Source of the DNA: Microcyclospora pomicola
Taxonomy: Eukaryota > Ascomycota > Dothideomycetes > Capnodiales
Assembly: GCA_002786065.1 (NCBI GenBank)
Contig: NHNY01000011.1
Location: 62,001 to 126,000 of the forward strand
DNA length: 64,000 nucleotides
Direction: 5' to 3'
Below, one piece after another: positions 20,009 to 29,760 of this stretch (position 1 is its first letter; each line of letters opens with the position of its first letter). Both the position numbers and the translations under genes were made by a program. Under the pieces are notes generated by a model. It had not been told where the DNA came from. It worked only from the letters and a program-made list of their open reading frames with translations, and made no database searches.

Positions 20009-21097
20009 CTACAAACTCATGATAGCAGCCACACGACTGGCCAAGATGTTGTTGACGACATCCGTCCCCGGCATCAAGCCATCATATGCGTGAGGAACCG
20101 ATGGCACGAGATGAAACTCGCAGCTCACGCCCGCCTTGCCCAGCTAGTATATTCCACGTCAGCCATATCCCAGAACTCACTGAGATGAGATGAACCACAT
20201 CAGGACCACTTACCTTGAGTGCGTACTCGATGTCTTCATTACGGAATAGATCGAGCTCGCCAACATCGATATACGCCGGCGGCAAACCCGCCGCGTCCTC
20301 GACCGTCATCCGGCCTGCGGCCTCGAAAGGCTTCACATCAGTGCCGCCCATCCTGTCGCCTAGCAACGCTCCCCAGCCCGTCTTGTTGTCGTTGACGGTC
20401 CAGAGCAGGTACGGCGCGAGGTCGGCGTCGTCCTCGACGCTACGGTCGTCGAGCATAGGGTAGACGAGGATCTGGTGCTTGATCGGCGGGCCTCCTTTCG
20501 CCTTGGCGTAGTGGGCGAGGGAAGCGGCGATGCCGCCACCTGCGGAGTCACCCATGACAGCGATGCGAGCCGGGTCGACGCCGAGCTCGTTGGCGTGTGC
20601 GGCGAGGTACTCCAGCCCAGCGTAGGTGTCGGTCACTGGAATTGGGGCAGGGAATTCAGGGGCGAGGCGGTATTGGACGGCGAGGAAGGGCACGCCGGAG
20701 CTGGCTACGTAGCGCTTGATGACCTGGTCGAAGTTCTCGACCTGCAGGCTGATCATGCCACCGCCGTGAGCGTAGAGGACAGCGGAGCCGGGGGCTGAGG
20801 TGTCTTTCTTAGTGAACCAGCGGAGCAGAAGCTGGTGGCCGTCTGAGGCGGTCGTGTAGAAGTCCTTGGTCTCGACATTCGAAACTGGCTCGCCCCAGAG
20901 CGAGTCAATGACACCGATGAGGCCATTCGCTGCGGCTCGACGACTTTCAATGTCTCCTATCTGTGGTCGGACGTAAGTTAGCCGTACTCTGAAATCGTAT
21001 ATGTTAGGTGGCGTACGGCTGGCTTTGGTGGGGGGCCATTAGGGCCGAAGAGCTGACCGAGGGTGACAGCCAGCTGAGGGTGGAGGGTGAAAGGCAT
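20009..21097 (-). CDS. Alpha/beta hydrolase, HSL-type esterase/lipase
   Basis: Three exons on the minus strand: 21097-21017, 20960-20214 and 20143-20009. The introns begin GTACGC and GTAAGT and end CAG and TAG; both are phase 0. The joined product has 320 residues. It carries the hormone-sensitive-lipase signature: oxyanion-hole HGGGM at 92-96, nucleophile Ser166 in GDSAGGG, a likely acid Asp264 in GELDLF, and the catalytic His294 in SVPHAYDG. That His lies only in exon 3, so reading through the second intron would give an inactive protein; this supports the splice call. The first exon gives MPFTLHPQLAVTLGQLFG. Members hydrolyse esters of small alcohols, acyl chains or xenobiotics; no substrate can be assigned. 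No signal peptide is visible, so a cytosolic enzyme is likely. Confidence 0.88.
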
Positions 21098-22182
21098 GAT
21101 GGCGGTTGGTGTGAATGAGGTTGCGCGTAGTTTTCTTTCAGCACCCGAGGTGAAAGTGCTTACAAACAGAGTGTGCCTCCAATGAATAATAACAAGTCAA
21201 AGGCAGGATGGAGCACGAAGACAGAATACAGTGTATGTGTAAGATAGTTCAGACATGACCCACTCAGCTCACGTCAAAGGTACCAACAGAAGTACAATCA
21301 AGCTAGAGCTAGGACAATGCTCATGCTGTTGCACCGCTTAGAGGCGTAGGCATTGTTCATGTTCCTGAATCCGTACTGGATCGAAAGATTCCACGACCTA
21401 TTGGTAAGCCACAACGATGGCCTGATCGGACGAACGGCAGTTGACCATTGTGCTAAATGCTAAGTCCAGGACAGCTTACCTTGCGCCAGACATGGATATC
21501 GAACGAGCCGGGATCGTATAACGGTTTGGAGGCTGCTTGGACGGTCATAGTAAAAGCTCAAGACAATTCGTATGTACTTACCTACCTATACCTATGTTTT
21601 GGTATTGATGGCGTGAAGCTCACCTTAGAATCACTTACCCCACACTTGTCATTAGTGATACATGTATGACAGAGCTCTAGAACAACGTTGCCAGCATCTC
21701 TGACCCTGCGTTGCCATTCTCGAACTTCCATTCCGCCAGGCATAGACAGCCGCACGACATGCATGTATCGGTGCTTGCTAAGTACAGAAACCGGGTCTGT
21801 GGAAAGCAAGATACATACTCGAATCTCACGTCGGACTCAGAAAGCCGTAAAGACAGATTACCACTCTAGCCTTGAAGCACTGTGAACATGTAGCTTGTCG
21901 AGTCAAATGTTGCTTTAGCCATGCTCGAGCTGAGACTGCCAGCGGCAGCAGTCTTTAGTCGGGTGCGACACAAACTCTTCGGCGGAGGAGAACCATATAT
22001 AGATGTTTGCACTGCGTCAAGTTCCCGAGCAAACGGTTGGTGATTGTTACTGAGAGGATCATGCTTTTCGATTATGCCATAAAGGGCAGGTTCTCACCCT
22101 CTGGAAGCCACGTCCAGAACACGTCCAAAGTTCACACTACGATGGTCGTGCCGGCGGCCGACCCGTTGGAACATCTCCTTGT
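21098..22182. other. Intergenic region
   Basis: About 1.1 kb with only short, domain-free open frames. Several CCTACCTATACC-type stretches occur near 21580. I see no gene. Confidence 0.5.
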
Positions 22183-23241
22183 TCACAGTACATTGACCAC
22201 CATCGTGACGAGTGCAACAAAACACACCATCAACATGCCAGCATCATGTGCACGAGCTGCACTGGTGTCGTCCACTCCATCACTGCTCCCATTGCCAGCA
22301 CGATTGCATAGGACGCGGGCTTGTTGACCCGGGCCAAGATCGGAACCAGTCGGCTGGATTGTCAAGACCAGTATATGGAAGTTGTCGGCCTCTCGAGCAT
22401 AAGCGCTGGCATTGCCAGGTGCATATGGATCGCTCACAGAGTAGGCGTAGACGTCGCCTTTGTTGATGGAAGTCCCGTTGCCAGTCGTGTTTCCAAACGC
22501 TACGTTCGTCGTGGTGTCAGTTGAGGTACACTCGCGGTCTCTCAGCAGAAAGGTAGGGACGATCGACTTACCATAGCCACCTATTCCCCATTGTTGTCGA
22601 GTGGAAGACAAGTAACCGAATGAGGTTGGGCACGCATCAAAAAGGCCGGGGTCATCAAACCCGTAGGGAAAATACTGTGTGCAATCGTCGGATGTCGTCC
22701 AATTCGCAGTCAGATACTTGACACAATCTGAGCCGAGCGCGCTTGAGCAGTTGGAGCTCGAGGCATCCCAGTCCTTCGAGATGTTCGCAGGTAGCCAGGT
22801 AGAGACAATGAGGGCGCAGGTCTGAGAACTCTCCCCAGTCGCGTTGACTTCTGTTTGAAGTGCTTGGTCCAGATCGCCAGATTCAGGCCAGGAGAAGGTA
22901 TAAGTGGTATACGCGACATGGGCATCCGAGATCTGGGCCACACCCGAATCGTTGAGTCTGGACGCATTCGCAATGGCTACGTCGCTGACACCGACCGACC
23001 ATGTCCAATCTTCGGTGATGACAGAATTAGTGGTATATGTGTCATAGTGTTGAAACGGCACAGAGTGTGTGGTGTTTGGCGAATCGCTGGCGGCGATGAA
23101 CGTGGCATACCCGTCAGAGGGCGCAGATCCTCGGGCAAAATTGGGTGCTTCATTGAAGTCACTCAACAAGGCGTGGATCATTGAGGAGTGCAATGTAACC
23201 AGAACCAGAGCTTGTCTCCATGATTTGAGAGCGAACATCAT
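22183..23241 (-). CDS. Secreted, probably GPI-anchored glycoprotein of unknown function
   Basis: The frame starts MMFALKSWRQALVLVTLHSS, a signal peptide. The longer frame that opens at 23337 would hide it behind 32 extra residues. The body is rich in Asn-x-Ser/Thr sites (NTT, NAS, NCSS, NWTT, NTTGNGT), indicating N-glycosylation. It contains paired cysteines in SNCSSALGSDCVKY, DDCTQYF, DACPTSF and VLCNRAG. The end, a small-residue stretch followed by MLMVCFVALVTMVVNVL, fits a GPI-anchor signal. An in-frame intron is likely at 22571-22500: GTAAGT donor, CTGAC branch site, GTAG acceptor, 72 bases. Removing it leaves about 328 residues, and both forms stay open. I do not recognise a family; a cell-wall or plasma-membrane surface protein is the inference. 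Confidence 0.7.
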   Translation of the reverse strand: MMFALKSWRQALVLVTLHSSMIHALLSDFNEAPNFARGSAPSDGYATFIAASDSPNTTHSVPFQHYDTYTTNSVITEDWTWSVGVSDVAIANASRLNDSGVAQISDAHVAYTTYTFSWPESGDLDQALQTEVNATGESSQTCALIVSTWLPANISKDWDASSSNCSSALGSDCVKYLTANWTTSDDCTQYFPYGFDDPGLFDACPTSFGYLSSTRQQWGIGGYGKSIVPTFLLRDRECTSTDTTTNVAFGNTTGNGTSINKGDVYAYSVSDPYAPGNASAYAREADNFHILVLTIQPTGSDLGPGQQARVLCNRAGNGSSDGVDDTSAARAHDAGMLMVCFVALVTMVVNVL

Positions 23242-24527
23242 GCTGAGGGTATGTCGTGTGAACAACGGTGCAAAAGCGAACGGTCTGACGGGACAGACAT
23301 TGGGGGATACCGGGCTACATGGTGCTGTAACATGCAAGTGATCTGACGCTGGACCAGCCCGATCTGATGTCCTCCTCTGGCCTTGGCAAGTGTTGCTGTC
23401 CTCCTGCGCTTAGACCATGAGTGGGACAGATGCTTCACCGTTTGTGCGCGGTTAATGCTTCATGGCATCATCGGCGATGTCAGAGGTCGACGTACCCATA
23501 TCGTGCAGATCGCTGCAAAGATTAGGTCGATATCACAGAGGTCTGTTGCAGTATACAGCTGTCATTGGTGCGGCACTGCCACTGGCTGGCTTCGATTGCA
23601 TGGTAGAGAGATTCAGCTGTGACCACTAACTTCCCATCCGCTTCCTTCGTGGCGGGGGATCTTCATGGAAAGATGAACATGCTTTGCCAAGCAAAGTCGC
23701 CAAGGTCGCCGAGACGGACGGTGATTCCTGGACTCTGTAAGTCATGGACACTTGGGTGGAAGGTTTGCACTCATCATGCCCAAGCTGAAGTTGGTTGATG
23801 CCTTGGCAACTCCCAGGTGCTTCATTGGTGCTTGTCGCTCTCTTAGCTGTTTCTCGTCATGAGCAGATCGAACGTACTGATCCTTTAGCGAAGTCGTCGC
23901 GCTTAAAAGCACGACTTGCTCCGCAGAGAAGGCTTTTGAGCAGCGTGAGCAAACCGGCAGTGCATCACTGTACAACGGCACGAGTGAGCCGATATCCTCA
24001 TGTGGTCAGCAACGGCACAGGTGGCGAGGATCAAGATGCGTGGGGAGCGCGGTTAAACACACGGGGACGGCGCAGGATGTGCAGTTGGGGGTGGAGAACG
24101 AGCTCGAGCTAAGCAATGCTAACCTATACATGCTGCACGCATACGGCGCAACAGCGTCTACATGATCGGCACGGCACAGCACAGCAAGAGACTTCCGAGC
24201 GTAGACCGGCTTGGCAAACTCTACTCACGACGTACGCCTGCAGCACCAATGTTGGTGGTCCTCGTTTACCTCGCGGAGTGCTTCAGGCAACATAACGGCG
24301 TCAATACCTCCATCTTGTTGGCCAGATGTGGCGGGAGGGATTGTGTAGCACATCCGAAGTCCCTATACTACTGCGCTCCGAACCTGGTGCTGCACGTACA
24401 CATGGAGTGCTTCGATGGTACTGTGCCGCGGAGCAGATATCTATTAGTATGGCTCGAGGCTCACTTGAGCAACGAGCATGACCCCGAGCACACCGTACTT
24501 TAGCGAGACGTTGGACAACACCACAGG
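23242..24527. other. Intergenic region, start of the gene-poor stretch
   Basis: About 1.3 kb with only short open frames lacking domains. I see no repeat of note. Confidence 0.5.
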
Positions 24528-25064
24528 ATGCAGAAGCAGAACATCCCGTGGTATGCGGACGAGCTCCAGACCCTCGATCTCACGCAGGATAGCAATATCA
24601 ACGTCGAACCTGCTGTGCAGCACAACGAAACCGATCTCCCGATATTCGATCGATTGGTCGACGAATTGCTGCGTTTCGAAAAGATCACACCAGCTCAAGG
24701 AGCAGAATGGACCACCGAAAACACACAATTTAATGGTCTCGGCACGAGTAACCATACCACATTAACGCAAAACACTGTTCGCACCACAACGTCTGCTCAG
24801 AGTGGAGCAGTACCTGCATTCCAGCACTGGAGTCCCGGCCTGCCTCGATCCAACAACGTTCGCACCACATGCTACGAGCACGGATGCAAGGGGAAAGTGT
24901 TTTCGTGCGCAGAAAACTATCGACGCCATGTCCGGGAGCGTGAAGTGCCCGCCCAAGTCTTCTGTCCTTGTTGTAATGCGAAGTTCACTCGCCAGGGCGG
25001 CTTGAACACCCATATCAAACTCGGCCGGTGCAAACCCTTGGAGCAAGCCTTGCGCGAAGCGTGA
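24528..25064 (+). CDS. Small protein with atypical C2H2/C2HC zinc fingers
   Basis: An intronless 178-residue frame starting MQKQNIPWYADELQTL. Residues 1-105 are polar and probably disordered. The C-terminal 65 residues hold two zinc-finger-like units. The first has Cys115, Cys120 and His134, but no second His at the expected spacing. The second has Cys146-x2-Cys149, His162 and Cys168, which is a C2HC pattern within FCPCCNAKFTRQGGLNTHIK. The NAKFTRQGGLNTHI core is a normal finger helix. This suggests a nucleic-acid or protein-binding role. Similar short, degenerate fingers are common among lineage-specific fungal genes. No upstream exon is evident. It sits alone in a gene-poor stretch, so it could be an orphan gene or the 3' end of a decayed larger one. 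Confidence 0.55.
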   Translation: MQKQNIPWYADELQTLDLTQDSNINVEPAVQHNETDLPIFDRLVDELLRFEKITPAQGAEWTTENTQFNGLGTSNHTTLTQNTVRTTTSAQSGAVPAFQHWSPGLPRSNNVRTTCYEHGCKGKVFSCAENYRRHVREREVPAQVFCPCCNAKFTRQGGLNTHIKLGRCKPLEQALREA

Positions 25065-25667
25065 AAAGCATGCTAAGCATTCAGCTGTGGTAGTGCAAAG
25101 CAGAGGTGGAGTCTAGGATGACTAGTCAGTCTGCGCGGACGGCGAATTGAGCACATGGAATTTCAGTGGCACAGCAGGGTCTTTCGCGACACATGTCCAT
25201 AACCATACCCGCTTGTGGGCACGATACAAATTTCATCCAACAGCATCGCATGGTCGAGTGCGCGAGCGTGCCAAAGGTAGGCGATTGTGCCTCTCCCTGC
25301 ATAGGACTTAGTCTGTCGTCGGACCCGACCTTCCGGTAACTTCTGCTTAGACGTCAGACACTGCTTGTTGAAGTATGGAGCGCGTACGCAAAAGTAATCA
25401 GCAGGGTAGTTAGAGGTAAGATCAATTTACGTTCGTGTCCTCCTATTTGTCCTCAAGAATTGCTTATATCTCGCGTAATCGCGTCCTCTTCACTGCATAT
25501 ATTAGCAGGACTGACAACACTGAGCCATTTTGTCTCTGAATCTCCAGTGCTGACATCGAACCCTCTCGGGGAACGACTTGGTGACGATCGTGATTGGGAC
25601 CTACAGCTAAGTACGTCCCAAACCATTGCCTAAAAGTTGTTCCCCTCTAAAGTGACCTATATCCAGG
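25065..25667. promoter_or_regulatory. Intergenic region and leader of the secreted protein
   Basis: No gene is seen. Just before the next ATG, a GTACGT donor-like site at about 25612 and a TATATCCAG acceptor ending at 25666 suggest a leader intron. Confidence 0.4.
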
Positions 25668-26165
25668 ATGTCCATCACAAAAAGTATCCTCGCTGCGATC
25701 GCTATACTATGCATCGGATTCTCGTCTCCTGTAGAAGGCCGAGGAAAATTCGAACTCGCTCTTACACGATTTACGACGCTAGGATGTCCAAAAGGTTATC
25801 TGCTTGGTCATCAGAACATAATGCCGGAAGAGCGCTGTCTGACCTGGCGCGATATGACACCTTTCATATACTTCGGCGCGCAGTGGGCGTTCGATGGTCG
25901 CCGCCAGCACTCAGAGCCCTACGGCAATTGCACTCTCGAAGTGTACGGAGATTGTGAATGTTCCGGACCGCTCGCCTACAGCGTAAGCTATATCAACAAG
26001 GAAAGCAACCTTGGAAAGTGCTACACAACAACGGAACCTGCTCTTAGTGTCAAGCTGACATGCGCAAACAAGCGTACGGGAAAGGTACATGACCATGGAG
26101 ACATCCTTCAGATGACAAATCCAACGCCTTTGGAGGAGTTTTATCAAGGTGACGGGAGCTGGTAG
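25668..26165 (+). CDS. Small cysteine-rich secreted protein (effector candidate)
   Basis: An intronless 165-residue frame. Residues 1-24 (MSITKSILAAIAILCIGFSS plus PVEG) form a clear signal peptide. The mature chain is about 141 residues with seven cysteines at 40, 57, 88, 96, 98, 118 and 132, including a CEC pair, so up to three disulfides plus one free Cys are possible. One N-glycosylation site (NCT) is present. No known domain is recognised. Size, secretion signal and cysteine content match the small secreted proteins that plant-associated fungi use as effectors or toxins; this is inference from general features only. Its setting supports lineage-specific status: a gene-poor stretch with flanking genes that are also unrecognised. 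A likely 5' leader intron ends two bases upstream of the start. Confidence 0.65.
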   Translation: MSITKSILAAIAILCIGFSSPVEGRGKFELALTRFTTLGCPKGYLLGHQNIMPEERCLTWRDMTPFIYFGAQWAFDGRRQHSEPYGNCTLEVYGDCECSGPLAYSVSYINKESNLGKCYTTTEPALSVKLTCANKRTGKVHDHGDILQMTNPTPLEEFYQGDGSW

Positions 26166-27633
26166 AGTTCCTCTAGGGTGGCGAGGATCATAGATGGAGA
26201 AACATGGCTTGGCATCAAAGTCTCATACATACACCAATTGCCTCGGATCGAAACAGTGTAGCTTCTTAAAGGAGAGTGATATGCTTTGCTCTCTGTTGCA
26301 GCCTTATGAAAGCAAGTTCAGCGCCCGCTTAGGCTGTGGAGTGAAGGCACCTCTGCAGGACTAATAGAGATAAAGCAAATTTTGGAGACATAACCGATGC
26401 ACGTCTCCAGCGTTACATGAAATACGCTATGGTCATAAGCGAAAGACGTACTTGTAGTTGTCCTTGTCTATACGTTGAATTGAACGATCGTACAATACAG
26501 TACCACCAGCACGCGAGTCACAAGGAGCTCTACTACAAAGATCCCACCGATCGACCGGGCCGAACCGACTTCGACATCACTCCTTCCATGCTTGATGCAC
26601 AAATAGCAGGCTGCACTAGACATACTCGCTACAATTGCTGATACTGCGACCAAGATCACTCCAGCTCAAGACTGAAGGGTCGCATCATAGTGCACGTGTC
26701 TTCTGCTGCCATCAGTGCCGCCTCTCACAGGGTTCCCTTCAGACTGTTGTTGGACCCACTCATGTGAACTGGTCGCCTATGGTTTTCTTACATTGTCGCG
26801 AAAGGTGCTTGTCGCAACGGCATAGCTATAGAGGAATTGTAGGCGCATACCTGTTATTCGATGTGCCTTATGCGGCGCCATGCTAAATGCATCACGACAG
26901 CGATGCCAAAGACACTGACAATACCGACTGCTCTTGAGATGTCTACCATGATTGCATGAATTGCTCTCCACTGTGCCCATACCAGTACATATGCCAGCAC
27001 GTTCGAATGGCGCGCGAGGTGTCCTTCGTAGTGCATCACCTTGTCGGCCAATGACACAACCCTCGAGCTACGACACAGCTGTGGGAGGCATACATCTGAG
27101 CACAACGACTCGATTCAAGAAAATACGATCTAGAGCCCAAATAAACCTCAAGCCAGTGGATCGTAGTACATATCAAATGCCATGACATAGAGATCTTCTC
27201 GGTGATTTCTATTGGCGTACAAGCGAATTACAGCTCGTGTACTGGTACGAGATGTCTAATCTACTAGGAGAACTTCTGTATGAGCCTTCTGTATGAGCCT
27301 TCTGTATGAGCTCCATATAAACGTACTCGATCTCGAACATCTACCCCCGTACTGGCAGACCGGATTCGCCCTGACCTGTCGTTATGCGCTCCAAATCTCG
27401 AAAAAGTGTCTCGAACGAGTGCTGCGGCGACCATTGCCAAACCACCCGAGTGAGGCGTCAGGCTCGCTTGCTCTGCGCTGGTCTGTTCAGGTTCCACCAT
27501 TAAGATGCTTAGGGGCAAACAGCTTGCCTTGGGTGTTGCTGCTTCACCTGTCCTGGGTCCACCTTTGTTCCTGCTAATCTGCTGTTCTTGCCCTTCTTCT
27601 GTTCCTGCTCCGTTCTGAGTGACGATAGCTCGG
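26166..27633. other. Intergenic region
   Basis: About 1.5 kb with short open frames on both strands, none with a domain. It contains the 13-base tandem repeat listed separately. Confidence 0.5.
27273..27311. repeat. Three perfect tandem copies of a 13-base unit
   Basis: The unit CTTCTGTATGAGC occurs three times in a row without change, so it is recent or conserved. The repeat is non-coding. Confidence 0.9.
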
Positions 27634-27891
27634 ATGCTCCCGCAACATCTTCATCTCAACTCCTGCTTGACCTTCGTCTCAATCTTCCCTCTCTTCTTCT
27701 CTTTTCACGTCCCTCAGATCCGCGTAAGTAATGGTACATATACACTGCGAACGGACATCATACTGACTGCTGCTACCTTTAGTACAAGCCCAAGAGCGAT
27801 CCGCCATTCGTGTAAGTCAGACTTTCCACAGGATGATACCCAGTCCTCCTCACTGACACAATCATCTAGTTACGATTCAAAGCACCAGTAG
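27634..27891 (+). CDS. Possible spliced mini-ORF, or spliced 5' leader of the next gene
   Basis: Two strong introns are visible. The first is 27724-27782: GTAAGT donor, CTGAC branch, TTTAG acceptor. The second is 27812-27869: GTAAGT donor, CTGAC branch, TCTAG acceptor. Joining 27634-27723, 27783-27811 and 27870-27891 gives 46 residues ending YKPKSDPPFVYDSKHQ, with the stop two bases before the ATG at 27894. The first exon is hydrophobic (FVSIFPLFFSF). Spliced transcripts here are very likely; whether this peptide is made is not. Alternatively these are leader exons of the next gene: in its frame the spliced leader stays open and reads RLRFKAPVE just before the ATG, so an N-terminal extension is also possible. 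I recognise no family. Confidence 0.35.
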   Translation: MLPQHLHLNSCLTFVSIFPLFFSFHVPQIRVSNGTYTLRTDIILTAATFSTSPRAIRHSCKSDFPQDDTQSSSLTQSSSYDSKHQ

Positions 27892-27893
27892 AG

Positions 27894-28622
27894 ATGCACG
27901 CCCGCAAGTCCCTACTGCAGCTGCTGCTGCTGACGATTGTTGCCTTTCCTCCCGTTGTCTTCGCGCCGCCCCCCAGGATCACCGCCACGACCACGGATGT
28001 TTGCTTGTCAGGGCACTTTAGCCAGGCCGCACCCTCGGAGCTTCCGATGCCCTCGAATCAGTCTCCCACTGATTTCGATACGGCACGCACGGCGGTTCGG
28101 TCCTGTGCAAAGCCCGCCAGGGAACTCCTGGCATGGCTCCAGGTGATATGGGGAATAGCAGCGCTCGTCTTGGCCGTGTTGTGGGGTGTAAAAGATGCTC
28201 GTTTGTCCGATTGGCGGATCAAGGCTACCCTTGCTGCGCTCGCATTTTGTGGTCTCGTTGCGGGGTGCGTGTTTGGTGGCTTCGCATTTGCGTGCAGCGC
28301 CTTGACGACCTCGCGGCAAGATGTCCTTTTTGCCCTGAGCGCCATCATCACTCCGGTCGCTGGCTGCTGCGTAGCCTTGTATAAGGTCTATACGCAGAGG
28401 CAGAAAGACGTGAAGAAGACAAGAGAGGAGAAGAAGGCAGGGGAAACGCCTGGACACGCTGGCGTAGCAGGGAGCTCACACGAGTTGACGCACGTAGTCA
28501 CCGGGGCCGTGGTCTTGCCAACCCGTCCGAGGACCTACGCTGCCACGCTCGATTGTGACTCTGGCCCAACTCTGCGCCGCATATCCGGGCCGAGTACCCA
28601 AAGCGGTCCATCTGCATCCTAG
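27894..28622 (+). CDS. Small membrane protein with signal peptide and three membrane segments
   Basis: A 242-residue frame starting MHARKSLLQLLLLTIVAFPP, a signal peptide or first membrane segment. After a short extracellular loop with two cysteines (DVCLSG, RSCAKP), three hydrophobic segments follow at about 78-99, 110-132 and 143-165. They contain several Cys and Gly residues (FCGLVAGCVFGG, VAGCCVALYK). A Lys/Glu-rich cytoplasmic stretch (RQKDVKKTREEKKAGE) and a Ser/Pro-rich tail complete the protein. The layout resembles small four-helix membrane proteins of fungi, but I recognise no family and assign no function. Upstream spliced exons may belong to this gene. It lies in the gene-poor stretch next to other unrecognised genes. 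Confidence 0.6.
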   Translation: MHARKSLLQLLLLTIVAFPPVVFAPPPRITATTTDVCLSGHFSQAAPSELPMPSNQSPTDFDTARTAVRSCAKPARELLAWLQVIWGIAALVLAVLWGVKDARLSDWRIKATLAALAFCGLVAGCVFGGFAFACSALTTSRQDVLFALSAIITPVAGCCVALYKVYTQRQKDVKKTREEKKAGETPGHAGVAGSSHELTHVVTGAVVLPTRPRTYAATLDCDSGPTLRRISGPSTQSGPSAS

Positions 28623-28954
28623 AGATCAGTGGGTGTATAAATCCCAAACCCTCCTTTACGTAAGGACTCTTGCCAAGTCCAACGGGGGTCGAGGCCGCCT
28701 GGCGTGAAGCCGGGCCTCGCCTCCAGCAACGGTTCCACTTCTTCGCAGTGCTGGAGACCAGTATGCTTCCAACGACACTCAAGACTTTTTTCGAACTTTA
28801 CATCGAATTCATCAACCTCCACAACGTCTTCCGGAAGCAGAAGCCAAGCGAACCAAACCTATGGCACGTTATACCACCTCTTAACAACATCATACTACCA
28901 TTTCAGCGCGCTACCGCACATTCTTCAAGTGCGACGCGCAACGTGCATCTTCAT
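28623..28954. other. Short intergenic region
   Basis: This is the 3' flank of the membrane protein gene, leading into the tandem repeat. I see no gene. Confidence 0.5.
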
Positions 28955-29760
28955 CAACACAGGGCAAATCAGCCTTCTTGTTGTTCCTCAATGCAACCTG
29001 AAGCACCGTCGTATCAACGCAGCTTGAAGCGTCATCGGTGATTTCCGTCACACGACTCGGGCATATCGGTCGTCCCATATCGTTGCTCTCCGTTGCAACG
29101 TCGACCACACGCAAGCCTCGTCGCTATCCCCAATACAGCTTCGAGCATTGTCGTACAGTTCCATTACACGACTCAGGGCAAACCGGTCTTAACATATCGT
29201 TGCTCGGCATGGCAACTTCGACCGCACACAAGTCTGCTTGTTGTATCTCGACGCAACATGCAGCACCATCAAGTCCACCACACGGCTCAGGGCATATTGC
29301 TCTCCTCATTTTTACTTTCCATTGCAACCTCGACCACACCAAAGTCTGCTTGTACCACCTCAACATGACTCGCAGCACCGTCGTACGCAAGCCATCGACA
29401 ACTCAGGGCAATCGGTCTTCTCATTTTGTTGCTTTCCATTGCAACCTCGACCACACCAAAGTCTGCTTGTTCCACCTCAACATAACTCACAGCACTGTCG
29501 TGCGCAAATCATTGGGACTTCCCGTTTCGCAATTTATCAAGACAGCATCAGACCACAACACAAAGCTTCTCGCCACCCCTCAATTTAACGCTGGAAGCGT
29601 CGCCGTGTAACATTTAGAACACTACGTGACTTAGGGCAAAGCAGTCGCTCCGTTGCCTCTCAAAACAACGCTGGGTATGGCACAAACAACTCATCGCATC
29701 TCAACGCAGCTTAAATCGCCGTCACCATTCACTGCACAGGCCATGGCATCCGCTGTCCGT
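28955..29760. repeat. Decayed tandem repeat, unit about 112-119 bases, six to seven copies
   Basis: The anchor ACNACTCAGGGCA recurs at about 28955, 29051, 29167, 29281, 29397 and 29624, with a weak copy between the last two. Copies at 29281 and 29397 are most alike and share a 39-base identical stretch; they differ elsewhere mostly by C/T and G/A changes. Unit length is not a constant multiple of three, so no single frame spans the array. On the minus strand each unit reads as a plausible peptide such as VEVAMESNKMRRPI, followed by QADFGVVEVA in the next unit. This suggests that the array may once have been coding. Divergence between outer copies shows it is old. Confidence 0.8.

Noticed and set aside
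29038-29610. 190-codon plus-strand frame over the tandem array
   Set aside because: Repeat units shift frame relative to each other, so the peptide is not a consistent repeat. It has no start context or domain.
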